A stretch of DNA of 64,000 nt from Gelatoporia subvermispora B (taxonomy: Eukaryota > Basidiomycota > Agaricomycetes > Polyporales > Gelatoporiaceae), in the NCBI GenBank assembly GCA_000320605.2, contig KB445797.1, positions 1,448,473-1,512,472 on the forward strand, in the 5' to 3' direction. Positions within the stretch are counted from its first letter, which is position 1; every line of letters starts with the position of its first letter. The notes beneath the pieces are model-generated. The model was not told the origin of the DNA. It did no database searches and worked only from the letters and a program-made list of their open reading frames with translations. This document shows positions 48,931 through 59,911 of this stretch, one piece after another. A program made the position numbers and the translations under genes.

Positions 48931-49330
48931 GCTGATTGTGTTCTCACACACAATGTCCAAGCATAATCGCAGCAAGCCTTCCTCACGCATAAGCAGCAGG
49001 AGCACGGCAAGGATTGGTGTATTAAAGAATGATAGCGAGGACCAATCGCCGGTACGTCATACGTCGTGATCATGACGAGCGTTATGTTCGTGAGCGCGGC
49101 GTTCACGGACGGGCAGACTGGCCTCGGGTCGGGCGAATACACACACCAGGCACGGGCACAGAACACAGATTGAGAGCTAAGAGCCGATACATTCCAACAA
49201 GACCCAAACAAAATCAGCCAGATCTACCGATCCAGCCCAGCCAGAACGAAACTAGTGTATATGGGGTAGATGGATGCGCGCCGCAAGACGGGGCGGGTGC
49301 GTAGATGGAGCGGGCAACGAGGGGCTGGGC

Positions 49331-50555
49331 TTAGAGCAGGAAAGCGGAGAGCGCCGCGACCGCAATGCCTGCGAGGCCGTTGACGGCGAGGGAGGCGGCG
49401 CCGTTCGCGGTTTGGCTCGCCGCGGCGGCAGACGACGAGACGACCTTGGAGGAGTCGCTGGAGGAGAACGCCTTGGAGGGGCCGGCGGACGAGGAGCTGG
49501 CAGGCGCGGAGGTGGGCGCGGGGCTCGAGGCGGCGGGGGCGCCGGACGAGGCATTGATCTCGGCCTCCTCCGTAGCGTTGAACTGGCCAGTCATGCCGGT
49601 GAGCCTGCGGGACTATCAGTCGCGGCAAATATACGTAAGGGGGAGAGTACGAACGTGAACTTGGAGGAGAACGCCTCCAGGGGGTAACCGGTAGTGCTGT
49701 CCGTCGCGGACAGGGATTGGAAGCGGATGAAGCTGCGATGATGAGGTTATTGTGAATCGTTAGGCGCGTGAAGGGCGAGCTGTTACTTACTACATGTCGC
49801 CGTTAGATCCCATGGTCTGGTCTGGAGTGAATGCGATCGAGGACGTGGTGGACACGTCGACGTTGGAGACAATCTCCTGAACCAGAGTCTACAAATCCAC
49901 AGTTGGTCAGTATCGGTTTTCTCCCTTCCGTTAGAGTCTGGCATATTGGACGTGGATGCGAGGACATCGGAGATTGCGCAAGAGGCGCGCGATGCTGTGC
50001 AGCACAACAAGGCAACAATCGGTGTTTCCAAGCCGTTAATCATGCCGACCAGGTAGCTCGAAGCCCTCTCCGGATGCATAGCGAGCTCTGTGCTGTGGTG
50101 TTTTCCCCCACCGACCCGCTGAAGCTCTTCACGGCCTCAAGAGCCCGGGTATGACCTATCGCGTGTCGTCGGATCATCCCGAACGACGAGTAGAATGCAG
50201 CGGCCCCACAACCTCTCCTAATCCCGCAACTTTCGGAGTACGCTTCGCGTAACTCGAGGAGTCCTCGATCGAGGCATCAAATGAGATCTCACCTGCTGGT
50301 TCACGGTACCGATATAGATGCCCACGCTGGCGGGACCGAACGCGGAGAGCGACGGAGAAGTGCCATCGTCCTGCCAGTTGACGTTCTGCTGCTGACCAGC
50401 AGCCCAGGAAGTAGTAGCCACAGGGCTAGTAATCTATGCAGATATCGGTGAACTCCAGGTGAAGAGCGGCTCGAGAGGCTCGGGAATCGTACGTAGATCG
50501 TCGCAAACGCGGACTGCGCGAAGGCAGCGAGAAGGAGGAAGGCCGGGGCAATCAT
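49331..50555 (-). CDS. Ser-rich GPI-anchored surface protein with KRE9/KNH1-type N-terminal domain
   Basis: This is a predicted cell-surface glycoprotein. The N-terminus is a signal peptide (APAFLLLAAFAQSAFA). The domain that follows is spread over several exons: ITSPVATTSWAAGQQQNVNW, FGPASVGIYIG, TLVQEIVSNVDVSTT and FIRFQSL. This matches the immunoglobulin-like domain found at the N-terminus of KRE9/KNH1-type cell wall proteins. It is followed by a Ser/Ala/Pro-rich stretch and ends with a hydrophobic tail (LAVNGLAGIAVAALSAFLL) behind an NGA-type site, as expected for GPI attachment. Introns lie near 50,495-50,430, 50,290-49,890, 49,800-49,730 and 49,655-49,610; their exact ends are not all certain. 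The role is probably structural in the cell wall. Confidence 0.83.
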
Positions 50556-51255
50556 TTTTGTGTTAATGTTAGCGAAAGAATGTGGTGCTGAGGGAGCGGA
50601 AGGGATCGCTGGGAGCGACTAGACTTCGTTGACGACGAGGGCGTTGGAGAGAAAGAGTGTTAGCGCGCCTGTACAAATACTGTCCCGGAACGGCGGAGTC
50701 TCAATCAGGATCATTCCCATACCTACCGCCGTCCGGGGAAGGTCTGCTCGCTAAAATAATTATTCCAATCCCATTCGTCTCAGGCACCTCGAGTCTGTTC
50801 TTGCTGCGCACGTGCGGTGAGAAAATCACCTGGTGTTCAGCTCTTAACATGTGAGACATGCAACAGCCCTCAACGTACGCCAGAGATGGACATCGTAGTT
50901 TGTTGCGCGATTACGCTCACGCAGATGCCTGTCGACGTGCAAGCACATGTCCGAAGACGAACCGATCAGAGCCGACGCGTGCCTGCCAATAGCCGACAGA
51001 TACTCGAACAACGTAAACCGGTTCAATGGCCAAAAATAGCAAGACACAATGCTATCTCGATGACGTTCGCGCCATAACTACATAGTCTGACACGAACACG
51101 GCAGACAAAAACTACAACGAATGACATGCTACAAAAAGGAGTGAGTACATCGACGAGCGTATAGTAGGCTGAAGACATAGTGATGCTAGCAAGCGATATA
51201 AATCGTCATGGAAGACTGTGAGATTGGGAAGGCCCTTCGATACCCGAGCAGCTGA
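50556..51255. other. Spacer between the GPI protein and the kinase gene
   Basis: About 0.7 kb holding the 5' region of the GPI-protein gene and the 3' region of the kinase gene, both on the minus strand. Short ORFs are present without motifs. Confidence 0.4.
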
Positions 51256-53650
51256 TTAGTGAGGTGCTACTCGCTTCTTGAACTTGTGTAAAATGCCTGC
51301 CACGCCACTGAGCGCCTTTACTGCTGGCGGAGGCGGATTGGGCGTAATCAGGGTACACTCTGCGCGTTTTTGGACAGCAGGCTGAGCCGGACGATGCTCC
51401 ATCGTCGCTAGCATCGCCACTGTTATCTGCTGCTCGAACGTCCACACGACGGCTTCCGGAGGAAGACTGCAATAGCCAAACTTGATCTTGGCAGGTAGCG
51501 GGATAGGTTGTCCTGATGTACAAAACGCGCTGCGGAGGTCGCGGAGGCCAGCTCTGCGCCGGAGAGGATAACGCTCGTAGTCTCGGGAATCAGCTATGTG
51601 ACGAGGGTCAGGAAGTTCTGGATGTTGATGTAGCAAACTTGGACAATCTCTTGAGGGAGATAGGGGAGCACGTAGTCGAATGCTCGGTATGGTAGGTCTG
51701 GTATCCTCTTGAAGAGACGATCTTGTGAAGTTGTTGTCGTTGGCCATACGTGTGTCTTGGAGAGGAAACCCGTACACCTGAGGAGGCGTAAACGTCGGAG
51801 CCTGCGGCCGTGGTATCTCGAGAGCTTCCGCCTTCATGTCCAGCGCGTCGTCTTGCACCAGAGTTAGATCGCCCTCCACATCGTCAACCCCCAGATGCAC
51901 CACAAGCGAAGACACGTCACCACGTCCATCGCTGGAAGACACTAGACTATCGTCCCAAGGTAATTCTGCGACGGCGCCTCGGAATAGATCGTGTACGTCA
52001 GCCAGCATATTGAAGCTCTTGCGCGGCCGATCTCGATCCTCCAAGGCGATCTCGAAGGACACGTCTTTGTCAGGTGCTAGACACCCTGGGAACGGGAGAG
52101 GCGGGTGCTGAAGTGCAGCGATTTGATCCCAGAGGCCACGGAGAGGCTTGAAGAAAGGATGAGATTTCAAACGTGATCCCCACAGGCGGTCCAGCTGGTC
52201 CTCGACAAGCATCTAGTCAAACGCAAGTGTCAGAAATCCCACCGACAGTGCAAAGCGATGAAAAAACCATCTTGACGAGATTGTCCAGGTCACCGTCTAG
52301 ATTTGATTCAACCTTGCTCTCAGCTGTAGGACATGATATGTCAGAGCCCTTGGCACCCTTATCCGTGTCGTCGTTAGATACACCGTAGATACCAGGTGCT
52401 TCCCCAGTGGCCAGTTCCCTCAGCACGACAGCCAAGCTCCAGAAATCCACGCGCTCGTCATACACGAGCACCTCATTAGGATCCTGCTCTGGATAACTCC
52501 CCAGGAGCTCAGGCGCGGCATACTGCGGGGTGAACGTCAGCGCATCCTCGGGCATGACGACAGCTGGGCCGTAGAACGCGTCGTCGAGACTGTTGCTATC
52601 CGAGTCCACACGCGGCAGTGTCTTTGAGGCGCCGAAGTCGGTTATGACGACGTGCCCCGCAGCAGTGACCATGATGTTTGCGGGCTTGATGTCCTGATGC
52701 ACGATTCCTAGTGCGTGCAGGTGCTCGAGCCCGAGGATGAGCTCGGCGGCAATCAGGCGGAGCGAATTGACGGCTAGGTGAGGAGACTCCGGCTCTGAGG
52801 AACGCAACCTCTTGAGGGAACAGTCCGGGAATAAGCCGGAGGGAGGACAGGACACGAGAGACTGCTGGATGCGTAAACGAGAGCGGATGTCAGGATGTGA
52901 CAGAGGCATAGGGTGATACTCCATTGCGAGGAAAACATGCTCAGAGTCCTGAGCACCATGGTAGAACCTTTGAAGAAACGCTGAGCCGGGATTGCTCTTG
53001 CTAGAGGCGAGACGCAGAACTTGAAGCTCGTGCAGTAGCTCCTCAGCATCAGCGCGAGTCATGGAGTCTTTCTTCAGAACCTTCACTGCACATAGGCTGA
53101 AGACGGACGTTTGGGCGGCACTTCGTTCTGCAAGCAGAACTTTGCCGTGAGCACCAGAACCGAGTGTTCCCAGAAACGCGAAGTCCGAGAGACGTAGATG
53201 TGTCTCCTTGGAGCCGCCTCGAGAGTTGTTAGGTCCAAAGAAGCCAAGTGCATTGTTTGATCCTAGGTCACAATCAATAGCTTTGATCTCGGGCTTGTGC
53301 AGGTCGAGCCAGGTGCAATCTTCAATCCACTGTTCGGCCTCGCTGTAGTCATGCGTAGCAAGAAAGCTCATCCTGCCAGAGTAGGGGGCCTCAAGCAGTT
53401 GTTCACAGAGAGGGGGGCGTAGTCCATTAGAATCCTCCTCCGCTCCAAACTTGAGAGACGTTCCCGGGTCATGGATTGTCTGGTCGCTACCGACAGACGA
53501 ATGCCAACTAGCACAATTCAGTGCCCGTGACGGAGAGGAAAAGAACTGGGTGGAAGTACTGTCATACAGTGTCCTTTCGCTTTTGGAGGTGCATACCGTG
53601 TCGAGAGCGGTCCGAGCATGAGGAAGTCCGGTCGCAGGCATATTTGACAT
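51256..53650 (-). CDS. Serine/threonine protein kinase with HQD catalytic loop
   Basis: Two exons, 53650-52268 and 52212-51256, join through a 55-base phase-0 intron and give 779 residues. The kinase domain runs from about residue 155 to 540. The Gly-rich loop is GTLGSGAHGK (161-170), the ATP-anchoring Lys is K190 in CAVKVLKK, the catalytic loop is HQDIKPANIM (318 on) and DFG is at 338-340, with APELLG further on. The usual HRD is HQD, so this is a non-RD kinase. A long insert before the catalytic helix (about 255-295) and an insert in the activation loop are also present. The C-terminal 320 residues start with DRLWGSRLKSHPFF, as in AGC-kinase domain ends, and are then Pro/Ser-rich and probably disordered. 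The pathway is unknown. Confidence 0.85.
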
Positions 53651-54005
53651 GTTCCAGAGCGAAAATTTTTGGTGAATGAGTGTGGTCCCCTATTGATTGG
53701 GGCAGAATTAATAAAGAACGGGTTAGAAAGTAACTGACAACTGAGAGTGAAAGCCTGGCATGAAGGTATTCGGACTGGTTGAAGACCAACTCCAACTCGA
53801 TCTCGATCTCGTTCGCACGAAGTATTTGGGCGCTAATTGATCACTGTGACGCATCTCATTATATTTCGAAACGTACAAGTGCAGCGACGTTCAGAGACGT
53901 TAATATTTTCATGATGATGTGCGCGATCCTAGGAGAACTGTGAATTATGACAAAGTGATTGTACATGACCGCGTGCTATGTGCTAGATCGCGTCCAACTT
54001 CTCGT
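53651..54005. other. Upstream flank of the kinase gene
   Basis: About 350 bases between two minus-strand genes. It holds the kinase promoter and the RPC6 3' end. No other feature was seen. Confidence 0.4.
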
Positions 54006-55821
54006 TTACTCGCGCGCCACAACCGCCGCCCCGAGCCATTCGCCATAGTACACACACTCCTGTGGGTTCACGGGCCCACCGACCTTACAGAATTCGAACG
54101 TGGGACAGCGCGTGCATGGCGCCTGCGCCAGTCCGAATGCAACCTTCTCCTGCTTCACCGCGCGATACACATACGCGCCCCCACCGAAGTCTGTGTCCAT
54201 TGCCGCGCTAAAATCTGGCGCGGGCGACGACGACTGCTTCCGCGACTTGGACCGCGACTTGGACCGCCGGCGCCGGCGCTCGTCCTCCGAGTCGGAGGAG
54301 GACGTATCAGACTCGCTCTCGCTCTCGGACTCGGAAGAGTCCCGACGTTTCGAGCTCTTCCTCTTCTTCCGCTTGGTCCTACTGCTGGCTTCACCATCAC
54401 TACTGCTCTCGTCATCGCTCTTCGAGATCTTGCGTTTCTTCTTTTTTCGCTTGCGGTCTGTATCGCTCTCATTCTCATCGCTATCCTGGCTCTTCTTTCG
54501 CTTCTTCTTGGACTTTTTCTTTTCTGGAGATGACTCTTCGTCTGACTCGGATTCCGAGTCTGTTTCTTTGCTCCTCTTGCTGCGCTTGCGTTTGCGTGAA
54601 TCGGAGCTCTTCTTCTTACGTTTCTTGCCCCTCCGCTCCCCATCGCTCTCGTCTTGGTTCTCCTCGTCAGCATTATTTCCCCACATCACCGCACCGAACG
54701 CGGGGACCTGGCAGATCACGTAAGTTCAGACGTGTATAGATATCACGGATGGACAGACCTTCTCGACTTCTCCATCGAGAACGAGGACGTTAAGAAGGCT
54801 TTCAACGTGCTCAATAGCGAGTTGTGTTTCGGTAATCCTACTCTTTCCCAGAAACGTCAGGATCTGTTGTGCAGTGGGGTATGAGGGGGCGGCGGAGATG
54901 GAAAACAGAGGCTGCGTGCGCGCTGGCGCGTCCTCGGAGGCTTTTGTTTTGGGGGTGCTCTGTGGACAGCGTCAGCGACGCGGCAGACAGACATACTGAG
55001 CAACTTGCCCTGTCCCTGATGAACCGTAAGCATGCGCTGCACAGAAGCTTAATGAACTCCGTGTCCAGCTCGTTGTCAGTGTACCACGGCCCTCCTGTCA
55101 TCTCAACTGAAGGCTCAAGGTGGGATAACATGTAGATTTTGCGCGTGGGGAACTATGGAGAGCGGTGAGATGTTACAATCGTCCACGGGTAACCGTTAGG
55201 CGCACCTTGACGGACTTCACGGCTTTGATTAGCTGCTTTTGCGTGAGGGACTTCAGGGATCGGTCGATGACAGTCTGGTGCAACTCTGTCTTCGCTTTGA
55301 GGTGCTTTGTCCAGATGCCTAGAGGTCATGTTATCAGTACTCTGCACAAGTAGACGCGACACGCACTACTCACCTTCGTTCCCCGCAGATTGGATGTAGC
55401 TGAGGACTAAGCTCTCCTCATCTGTCAAGTCCTTCTTTCTGCATACATTCCACTTGAGCTCCCAAAATCACCGAACGCGCGAGAGGCACGAACAGCTCCA
55501 GTTCTTTTTTCTGCACGGCTCGGAACGATAGTTGGCCCTTCGCATCTTTCAGCGGTTTGAGTAAGCCCTGTTGCAACGCATAGTATCAGGTTTCACATTC
55601 CATGATGTTACATTCGCGACGAACCGTTCCTAGAAGGAAGTTGATAGTATTCATCCGCACCGCATTATCGGGGATGAGTGCTTCGACCTCTTTTGTCGTT
55701 AACGTCTGTAGGGGTTCATGAGGTAAATTGAATGCTAGAAGTCGTTGATGCGCACCTTGGACGGGTCCGACAGAGCGGCCTGGTAAAGCTTCTGCTCATG
55801 TGCATTGAGCTTGCGACTCAT
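54006..55821 (-). CDS. RNA polymerase III subunit RPC6 (Rpc34) with Lys/Ser-rich insert
   Basis: This subunit of the Pol III RPC3/RPC6/RPC7 subcomplex is needed for initiation with TFIIIB. The start is ATG 55821 (MSRKLNAHEQKLYQAALSD). Winged-helix parts follow over several exons: TLTTKEVEALIPDNAVRMN, QLSFRAVQKKELELF, SYIQSAGNEGIWTKHLK with SLTQKQLIKAVKSVK, and LEPSVEMTGGPWYTDNELD. The C-terminus has the cysteines of the expected Fe-S site (CTRCPTFEFC, then NPQEC) and ends YYGEWLGAAVV. Between the PAFGAVMW segment and this site lies an insert of about 145 residues (about 54,660-54,220) built almost only of K, R, S, D and E in SR-like and KKRK-like runs. Common RPC6 proteins lack such a long insert. 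Exon limits upstream of 54,719 are approximate. Confidence 0.85.
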
Positions 55822-56819
55822 CTCTGCAACGTCGGGTTTAAGAGTCCTCCAGCCACTGTAAGCTTCCCGGTCGAGCTAGTCGTATTCTGTCTGTCTTTTG
55901 AGCCCAAGAAGACGCCTTGAAGCAGGTATTTCCTCGAGATATAGCACAGCGGCTTCTGCAGCCTGCGATAGCACAAGAAGATTAGAGAAAGCTGAGATCA
56001 TGCTCTGGAACTCACGAAGACGGGATACTTCCTTATTTGATTATTTTTCTAAGTATTTTGATTTCTGCCGAAAGAGGCCTCATTTTGCGGCTAAATAGAC
56101 AAAATATATATGTTCAGTATTCTCGAGGCTCCGGAGTGACTCCAGGGTGACTCTCGTCTACGCAACAATGACTGGAGGCTCCGGCGAGAGAATAATGACT
56201 CTGGCATACCGAAACAACGCCCTATGACTCTTTCACCTCATTGACGCAGTAATCTTCTCCCGAGACGTCGCTATGCCTAGGCCCTCCGCTGTGCGCTCAC
56301 GCGAAGTGCATGGTTGAGGCCGCTTTCATGCTCTTAGTGCAAGCTACCCATTCTCCCCACTTCTCGCCGTGCAAACTCTCGGTCAACTGACTGCAATGGC
56401 GAAGGCAATTTATATATGAGCAATCTTCTGCACATCGTCTCAATCCTCTGGACTCTTTTTGAGAACAAACGTTGTCTTCAACATGCGCCCCGCCCTTTTG
56501 CCGGTTGTCACGCCAGCGCTCGCAAGATGGTGATCTTGGCCGATTCCCTCGGGCCACGGATCATTGGAAGGAGCTGCCCCGCTCGGAAGTCGACATCTAC
56601 TTCGCAGGCCAAGGAGAACTTTGAGCATGGCATTGGATGTCTCACTACTGGCAGTCAATGTTGCTGGCGTCACCGTTCCTGAACGAATGCACAAGCATGA
56701 CAAAGTGACTGGCATCTCTCCACGAATGGGGCAGCAACCACGATCATTTTGATGGATGCTGTTTCCTAATTCACTAGCGGCGTTACAGAGACATCCGCGA
56801 ACATCATGAATAGAGCTTA
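55822..56819. other. Intergenic region upstream of RPC6
   Basis: About 1 kb. AT-rich near 56,030-56,110, followed by GACT/CTCCGG-rich sequence at 56,120-56,220 that repeats short motifs imperfectly. ORFs of 60-90 codons have no motif. Confidence 0.4.
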
Positions 56820-56938
56820 TTTGCTGGCACCTAGGTGAGCGATTTTCTGAACCCCAAGCGCGCCACCTCCCGCACTTTCGCCCAGAGACAAGTGGAGCCC
56901 AATTGGTAATTCAGAACTGGCACCTAGGTGCCAGCAAA
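56820..56938. mobile_element. MITE-like element, 119 bp, with TA target duplication
   Basis: The ends are perfect 18-bp inverted repeats: TTTGCTGGCACCTAGGTG at 56820-56837 and its complement at 56921-56938. A TA dinucleotide flanks each side (56818-56819 and 56939-56940), the target site pattern of Tc1/mariner-type elements. The inside has no coding capacity. The right end is itself palindromic (CTGGCACCTAGGTGCCAG). A transposase source is not in the window. Confidence 0.72.
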
Positions 56939-57160
56939 TAACCTTTAATGTGGCGAAACTGGTGTGCTCCATGCGCCGCGTTACTATTCTTGACTCGGCG
57001 TCGGAGCCGGCCAACTTCAAGCCGCTGATGCTCCCTCGCGCTCATACAGTCTGTGAGCGCTTGATGGTACACTCTTATACGTTCGAAGGTTCTCAAGAAG
57101 GGCAGCGACGCAACTGCGGCGTTTTCACTACTCCTCTAGCATCCTCCCGCTTACTTTGTC

Positions 57161-58678
57161 ATGGCACCAACGAAGGTCATTATCGCCGGCTGTGGAATTG
57201 CAGGGCCTGTTCTTGGTATATTCCTCAGACTCAAGGGCTACGACCCTGTCATCTACGAACGGTCGGCTGAGCCAACTACTCTCGGCCTCAGCTTGTGGTA
57301 TTTTGAATTGCCATGTAGTAAAACATGAGATCCTCACAATATTTGCATAGCTTGCAGCCGAACGGTCTGCGCGTCATAAACCTAATTCCGGGTTTACTTG
57401 AGAAGGTCATAGGCCAAGATCTGGATGCTTTTGCCATGTACTCTGTCCTTCCGGGCGACGAGGGCACGATTGTCTGGTCTGACTTACCTTCCACACTCCG
57501 CGACTTGTATGGCTACTCCATGAAGGGTGTGCGCCGGCCCGTCTTCCACCGCACCCTTGTCGAGCACGCACAGAACCACGGTATCAAGATCGTTTGGGGC
57601 CACCAACTCGTCTCCGTCGATCAGCACGCCGACAGCGTTCAGGTCGGCTTCACCAATGGCGCGAAGGACACGGCGAGCTTCGTAGTCGGCTGCGATGGCT
57701 TGCACAGCAACACCCGCATTTGTCTCTTTGGAGAAGAGAATGCTGATTACACGGGCCTCACGCAAGTACGTGTGGGGTAGCATTTTCAAAATGCGCTCCA
57801 AGCCCCAGACGTTTGGCTAACCCGGACCGGCAGACCGGCGGCGTTTCTCCCAAGCCTGATTTTCTCAAGGCCCGACACCCGATGACGGATCTGTTTGGCG
57901 ACGGTTCGCACATGATCTACTATCAAGTTAATGATTCGCAGGTGTCGTGGGCGTACGTCGAACGTGCTTTCAATCTGACAGCAATAAAACCAAACTAACG
58001 GCACGTGCAGATTCACCCGTAAGGAAGCGGAAGCAAAGGAGACATGGCGTCACATGGATGAGCACGTACAACAGGAGTTCAGGGAACATGGTCCTTGCTC
58101 AACCTGGGGCTTTGGTGCCAAGGAACTGGTAGAGACGGCAGAGCATATTGTCAAGGTAATTTCATCGCTTTCATCTCGACCACTTCCGTCGCATTGACAT
58201 GGTGTTTAGTACGGTTTGTACGACAGGCCCGAGCTGAAGGCTTGGCACAAAGGTCGCGTTGCCTTGCTTGGTGACGCTGCGCACCCCACAAGCCCTGTAC
58301 GTCTCAATGGTTTCCACCTCCTGATGATTTGTCTGATGCTCTAAAAATACATAGCACCTAGGCCAAGGAGCTAACCAAGCGTTCGAGGACATCTACCACT
58401 TCATCCGGTTACTCGTGAAGCACAACCCCTCAGCTGCTGGCCCCTCCACAGACGTCCTCCAGGCCGTGTTCAGTGAATATGAGACGATCCGCATCCCACG
58501 CACCTCCGCCCTGGTGCAGGGCGCCCGGAAGCGAGGTGATGATCGTGTCCTCCAGGGCGCTGAGGAGCGTAAGAAACGGAATGAGCTTATCAAGGAACAT
58601 TGGAATGATGAGAGTACTATCGCGGAGCCGTACAGGCAGCTGTTTACGCAGCCTTTTGTCGGAGAGAGCGAGATTTGA
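57161..58678 (+). CDS. FAD-dependent monooxygenase, salicylate hydroxylase-like
   Basis: This is a flavoprotein aromatic hydroxylase. The start at 57161 gives MAPTKVIIAGCGIAGPVLG, the FAD ADP-binding fold. Next come LQPNGLRVINLIPGLLE, the mid-domain VVGCDGLHSNTR and the second FAD motif VALLGDAAHPTSPHLGQGANQA. The C-terminal helix region follows to EPYRQLFTQPF. About five introns of 50-60 bases separate the exons, for example near 57,300-57,350, 57,770-57,832, 57,950-58,012, 58,156-58,210 and 58,300-58,360. The length of about 410 residues fits the group A monooxygenases. The substrate could be an aromatic acid or a secondary metabolite; nothing nearby decides this. The P450 at 7.7 kb is too far away to count as a cluster. 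Confidence 0.9.
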
Positions 58679-58842
58679 CAGTACTGTAGCGTGTAACTCG
58701 TTCGTGGTTGGTGTCTCGCTAGCTGTAATTGTAACCCCTCGACAGACCTTCTGGTTCAGTTTTGAAATGCTCAGTATGGCCTGGCTCCCAATAGATTTGA
58801 TAAACGTCCACCATGAACGCCCCCGCCGCCACGCACTGCCGA

Positions 58843-58879
58843 CGCGCCACAGACGCGCCACAAACGCGTCTGTGGCGCG
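58843..58879. repeat. GC-rich perfect hairpin, 15-bp stem and 7-base loop
   Basis: CGCGCCACAGACGCG (58843-58857) is followed, after the loop CCACAAA, by its exact reverse complement (58865-58879). It lies about 165 bp after the monooxygenase stop and before the next gene. The right arm includes ACGCGT, the sequence of the yeast MCB cell-cycle element, but a function is not shown. Confidence 0.75.
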
Positions 58880-59024
58880 GTCTGCGCGTTGCATTCCACG
58901 TGACCTAGGGTGGCAGGTGACGCCATCTCTTGGGCGACTCAGCGTTGCTATCTTGCTTCACTCCCATTTTCCCCAGCGACCTTACTTCAATCAAAGCTAC
59001 ATTATTTTTTCACCAGCAGTTTAT

Positions 59025-59911
59025 TATGGGGGGACCGGATATACAATCAAGACAAGAGAGACTGTCGACATACTTCGAGAAAAGCGCGACAGTGGTCTTG
59101 CAATCCGCCAAGAGGTGAGAAATTGACGACGACCATACTCTCGCGATTCATGTGTTACTAAACATGAGGGCCAGCTTTGAGCAAGTTTATGCGCGCCCAT
59201 GGATAGACAAACTGGCGGCATCGTTTCAAAGACGTCCAATTCGATCTGTGGGTTATGCGTCTAGCCGAGGTAGTACGACCCTGATTATCTCATAGGCATT
59301 TCTGTCTATGCTCTTTGCTCTCAGCATTCTCCCTATACTTTCCTTCGTGTAGGCTATTTCTTGGGGCGAGCATAACATCACTATTGACACCCCTTCCAGC
59401 GGCTTCAGTCTTTTCATCTTCGCATCATGCGTCTTCGTGGGCTTGACAGGCGCTGTCGTTGTCTCGACGGTGGTGATACTAGCACTCAGTACGTATCGAC
59501 CCCTGGAATGCTTTTTATATGCTGATGAAATGTGTCTGTATCAAAATAGGTGCCCCATTCGTTGCCATACTCATGATGCTGTTCTGCATCTCCCTCTTCT
59601 TGACTGGCTCGGGGCTGGGAGCCTATCTGTTATTCCGTCTGTTGGTCATGGTCCGTGATAACGGGGCGCGTGCAGGAGTGGCTGGATGGGCTCAGGAAAC
59701 GAAGACTCGCATACGGTCTCCACCAGAACAGCCTAGCGAGGAGAGCAGAAACCAACATGATGGCGACGAAGATGCAGCGAGCGATGGATCTGACACATTT
59801 ACTGCCGTTTCTGCCGTCGTCGTTGACCATCCGGCAAAGAGCGAGTCCTCTCAGGGGAGTGGAGACGACATCGACCACGTGGACAGGTCCGTGAAGAAAG
59901 AGGTGCAGTGA
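59025..59911 (+). CDS. Small multi-span membrane protein, possibly promethin/LDAF1-like
   Basis: Exon pieces start with MGGPDIQSRQERLSTYFEKS (59025 on) and continue with SFEQVYARPWIDKLAASFQR. Three hydrophobic segments follow: SMLFALSILPILSFV (about 59,305-59,350), FSLFIFASCVFVGLTGAVVV (about 59,405-59,490) and PFVAILMMLFCISLFLTGSG (about 59,552-59,610). The last exon ends with LLFRLLVMVRDNG and an acidic, Ser-rich cytosolic tail. The pattern of closely spaced hydrophobic hairpins followed by an amphipathic LRLVVHVR-like helix resembles the promethin (LDAF1/Ldo) proteins of lipid-droplet assembly sites. I did not resolve all splice sites between 59,115 and 59,400. The family call is a guess from pattern; membrane location is more secure. 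Confidence 0.5.

Noticed and set aside
49224..49687. Several long ORFs on both strands, Arg/Pro/Gly-rich
   Set aside because: They overlap the Ser/Ala-rich last exon of the GPI-anchored protein in other frames; high GC leaves all frames open.
54100..54723. Plus-strand ORF of 207 codons, Ser/Leu/Phe-rich, and the other-frame ORF at 53919-54533
   Set aside because: They are antisense to the Lys/Ser-rich insert of RPC6; composition follows from the complementary purine-rich codons.
56120..56220. Possible minisatellite of GACTCC/CTCCGG units
   Set aside because: The units are short, irregular and too few to call a repeat array.
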